This document shows, in pieces, positions 45,602 through 47,263 of a stretch of DNA of 47,263 nucleotides. A model generated the notes under the pieces. That model ran no database searches and was not told the origin of the DNA. It saw nothing but the letters and a program-made list of their open reading frames with translations. The stretch lies in NCBI GenBank assembly GCA_945879115.1, contig CAMDUR010000014.1, positions 1-47,263 of the forward strand. Direction: 5' to 3'. The DNA comes from Polynucleobacter meluiroseus (GTDB lineage: Bacteria; Pseudomonadota; Gammaproteobacteria; Burkholderiales; Burkholderiaceae). Both the position numbers and the translations under genes were made by a program. The number at the start of each line of letters is the position of its first letter. Position 1 is the first letter of the stretch.

Positions 45602-46684
45602 ATGCGCCAAGCACCTCAGTTCTGGGAAAAACGTGGAGTCATAGCAAAATTGCTGTGGCCTTTTTCCTTGATTTTTGCTTGGCTTAGTTCAGTCAGAAGA
45701 TATCTTTACGAATTAAATATCTTAAAAAGTGCTGCTCTGTCAGTGCCTGTCATTATTGTTGGCAACTTGCGCGCAGGTGGTACCGGTAAAACGCCAACTG
45801 TTTTGGCTCTTGCCAAAGCGCTATATGCCACGGGATTTAAAGCTGGCATTATTTCAAGAGGTTATAAGGGGCAGCATCATGTAGTTCAAGAGGTGAGTTC
45901 TGCATCATCACCCAAGGACTTGGGTGATGAGCCTTGTTATATGGCTCAACAGTTAGATCATCTGAACATTCCTATTTTTGTTCATAGCGACCGTACGAAA
46001 ACAGCAAAAGCACTGCTAGAGGCTTACCCACAAGTTAATGTCATCATCAGCGATGATGGTCTACAGCACTACGCTTTAAAGCGATGGCCCGCCAGAGAGG
46101 GTGGTCGTGATATTGAATTAGTCGTGAGAGATGCTAGGTCTGAAGGTAATGGCTATTTACTTCCAGCTGGGCCACTGAGAGAGTCGGCTAATCGAGCTCG
46201 TGATTACACCTTAAGCATTGGCTCATTCAACACAGAAGGCTTAAATACTAGTTTTGATCAAGATATAAAAGCACCTTATATTGCTGACGCGCCTAACTTT
46301 TCAGTAACAATTAAAGTCAAGGCAGCTTATCAGCTGAATCACCCGAGTAACACGATGACTTTGTCAGAGTTACAAGAAAAAGATCATCAACTCATAGCAG
46401 CAGCCGGCTTAGGTCATCCACAAAAATTCTTTGATTTGCTCAGTTTTCACGCTCTGACATTCGAATCTCTTCCACTTCCAGACCACTATGATTTTTTAGT
46501 CAACCCTTTTGAATCAAAGGTTGCTGACATCATTCTCATCACGGAAAAGGATGCCGTAAAATGCTCTCAACTAGATGAGTACAAAGATGATTCGCGCATT
46601 TGGGTGTTGCCCATTGAAATTGAGTTACCAAAAGATTTGGTTAATATGATGATTGAAGTTATTCAAAGACCTCAACCATTGTAA
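45602..46684 (+). CDS. lpxK: Tetraacyldisaccharide 4'-kinase
   Basis: A 360-residue membrane-associated P-loop kinase that phosphorylates the lipid A precursor at the 4' position. A hydrophobic N-terminal segment precedes VIIVGNLRAGGTGKTPTVLALAKAL (Walker A). GIISRGYKG, GDEPCYMAQQ and IISDDGLQHYALKR are all LpxK blocks. It ends with the ITEKDAVKC motif. It sits in the envelope cluster with kdsB. Confidence 0.95.
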   Translation: MRQAPQFWEKRGVIAKLLWPFSLIFAWLSSVRRYLYELNILKSAALSVPVIIVGNLRAGGTGKTPTVLALAKALYATGFKAGIISRGYKGQHHVVQEVSSASSPKDLGDEPCYMAQQLDHLNIPIFVHSDRTKTAKALLEAYPQVNVIISDDGLQHYALKRWPAREGGRDIELVVRDARSEGNGYLLPAGPLRESANRARDYTLSIGSFNTEGLNTSFDQDIKAPYIADAPNFSVTIKVKAAYQLNHPSNTMTLSELQEKDHQLIAAAGLGHPQKFFDLLSFHALTFESLPLPDHYDFLVNPFESKVADIILITEKDAVKCSQLDEYKDDSRIWVLPIEIELPKDLVNMMIEVIQRPQPL

Positions 46685-46746
46685 TTTGAATGAATTCAGC
46701 GTCTTCTTTACAAGCATGAACTTCGAACACCAGTAAAGGTATAAAA

Positions 46747-46914
46747 ATGGATAAACGCTTACTTGATATTTTGGTCTGCCCTATTTGCAAATCACCTTTG
46801 CAGCATGATTCAGAAACTAACGAACTGATCTGCAAAGCAGATCAGTTAGCCTTTCCTATTAAAGATGATATTCCTGTGATGTTAGTTGTTGAAGCAAGAA
46901 ATCTAAACGCTTAA
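46747..46914 (+). CDS. Trm112-like zinc-ribbon protein (UPF0434/YcaR family)
   Basis: A 55-residue protein: [19 protein letters not shown], then [23 protein letters not shown]. Three cysteines (C11, C14, C29) match the family's zinc-site pattern. Trm112-type proteins stabilise methyltransferases in eukaryotes, while the bacterial role is unclear. It lies between lpxK and kdsB, as in many proteobacteria, and its stop overlaps the kdsB ATG by one base (TAATG). A perfect 11-bp inverted repeat (46823-46847) falls within it. Confidence 0.9.
   Translation: MDKRLLDILVCPICKSPLQHDSETNELICKADQLAFPIKDDIPVMLVVEARNLNA
46823..46847 (+). repeat. Perfect inverted repeat within the Trm112-like gene
   Basis: AACTGATCTGC (46823-46833) and GCAGATCAGTT (46837-46847) are exact inverted repeats around AAA. 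The stem would form in the mRNA over codons 26-34. Confidence 0.85.
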
Positions 46915-47263
46915 TGTCAGTCTCATTCATCGCCATCATTCCAGCTAGACTTGCGTCGACGCGCCTGCCTAATAAACCTTTAGCTGACATTGCCGGCAAA
47001 CCTATGGTGGTTCGAGTTGCTGAGAGAGCACTGTTATCAGGAGCTTCTAAAGTTATCGTAGCTGTTGATGATCAGAGCATTTTTGACGCTTGCCAAAGTC
47101 ACGGCCTAGAGGTAATGCTCACGAATCATCAACACCCAACCGGCACTGATCGATTAAGCGAAGTTGCTACTCGCTTGAATTTAAGTGACAACGACATTGT
47201 CGTCAATGTTCAGGGTGATGAACCTTTAATCCCCGCAGAATTGATTACTCAGGTTGCTCAAAC
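46914..47263 (+). CDS. kdsB: 3-deoxy-manno-octulosonate cytidylyltransferase (partial, 5' part)
   Basis: The first 116 codons of KdsB, which activates KDO as CMP-KDO for LPS inner core. Visible are [29 protein letters not shown] (CTP-binding start) and [11 protein letters not shown] with the metal Asp. The frame runs off the right edge. Coupled to the Trm112-like gene by TAATG. Confidence 0.95.
   Translation, partial: MSVSFIAIIPARLASTRLPNKPLADIAGKPMVVRVAERALLSGASKVIVAVDDQSIFDACQSHGLEVMLTNHQHPTGTDRLSEVATRLNLSDNDIVVNVQGDEPLIPAELITQVAQ

Overview
The window looks like an ordinary stretch of chromosome from a betaproteobacterium of the order Burkholderiales. Low GC content (A/T-rich by eye), tightly packed genes and Burkholderiales-type gene orders (zapA-6S RNA, purD-hemF-nadD-rsfS-rlmH-maf-rng, exbB-exbD-lpxK-Trm112-kdsB, queG/tsaE-amiC) point to a small-genome freshwater lineage such as Polynucleobacter. 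That genus assignment is inference from protein character and synteny, not from a search. No insertion sequence, prophage, integron, CRISPR array or plasmid feature was seen, and no intergenic gap that lacks an RNA gene exceeds about 300 bases.

Layout. 1-1501: the 3' end of zapA, a 6S RNA that no open reading frame reveals, a small monohaem cytochrome c and a TSUP anion transporter. 1543-6196 (minus): a malonate catabolic cluster of a GntR regulator (matR-like), malonyl-CoA decarboxylase, a periplasmic Bug/TctC-type binding protein and malonyl-CoA synthetase. 6278-9166 (minus): lgt, holC and pepA. 9230-12521 (plus): lptF, lptG and a CysB-type regulator. 12518-15420 (minus): rlmJ, tRNA-Leu(CAA), a beta-hydroxyacid dehydrogenase and a quinone oxidoreductase. 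15583-22338 (plus): yebC, then purD, hemF, nadD, rsfS, rlmH, maf and rng in one run. 22343-26041: msbA (minus) and two glycosyltransferases (plus). 26068-32391: dnaE, gluQ, an RhlE-type helicase and a GlcG-like protein. 32562-35394: a persulfide-sensor-type ArsR regulator with a DUF2892 membrane protein, then azlD, azlC and queG. 35431-39715: tsaE, amiC, tRNA-Lys(UUU), uspA, plsY and xerD. 39743-47263: an AEC permease, murB, yajQ, sodB, xseA, and exbB, exbD, lpxK, a Trm112-like zinc protein and the 5' part of kdsB.

Many genes serve the cell envelope: lgt for lipoproteins, lptFG and msbA for LPS transport, lpxK and kdsB for lipid A/KDO, two glycosyltransferases for LPS core or surface glycans, murB and amiC for peptidoglycan, plsY for phospholipid. 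The rest is mostly translation, replication and cofactor housekeeping. The accessory content is the malonate cluster, the sulfide-sensor pair and the AzlCD exporter.

I did not find a convincing undescribed multi-gene system. The signals most worth a second look are non-coding: four 10-bp-phased A6-tract repeats just upstream of azlC, a long inverted repeat touching the cysB-like start, a 14-bp hairpin in the rhlE leader, a strong intercistronic hairpin inside the malonate operon, a nested palindrome over the matR start codon, direct repeats at the sulfide-sensor promoter, and DnaA-box sequences between xseA and exbB.
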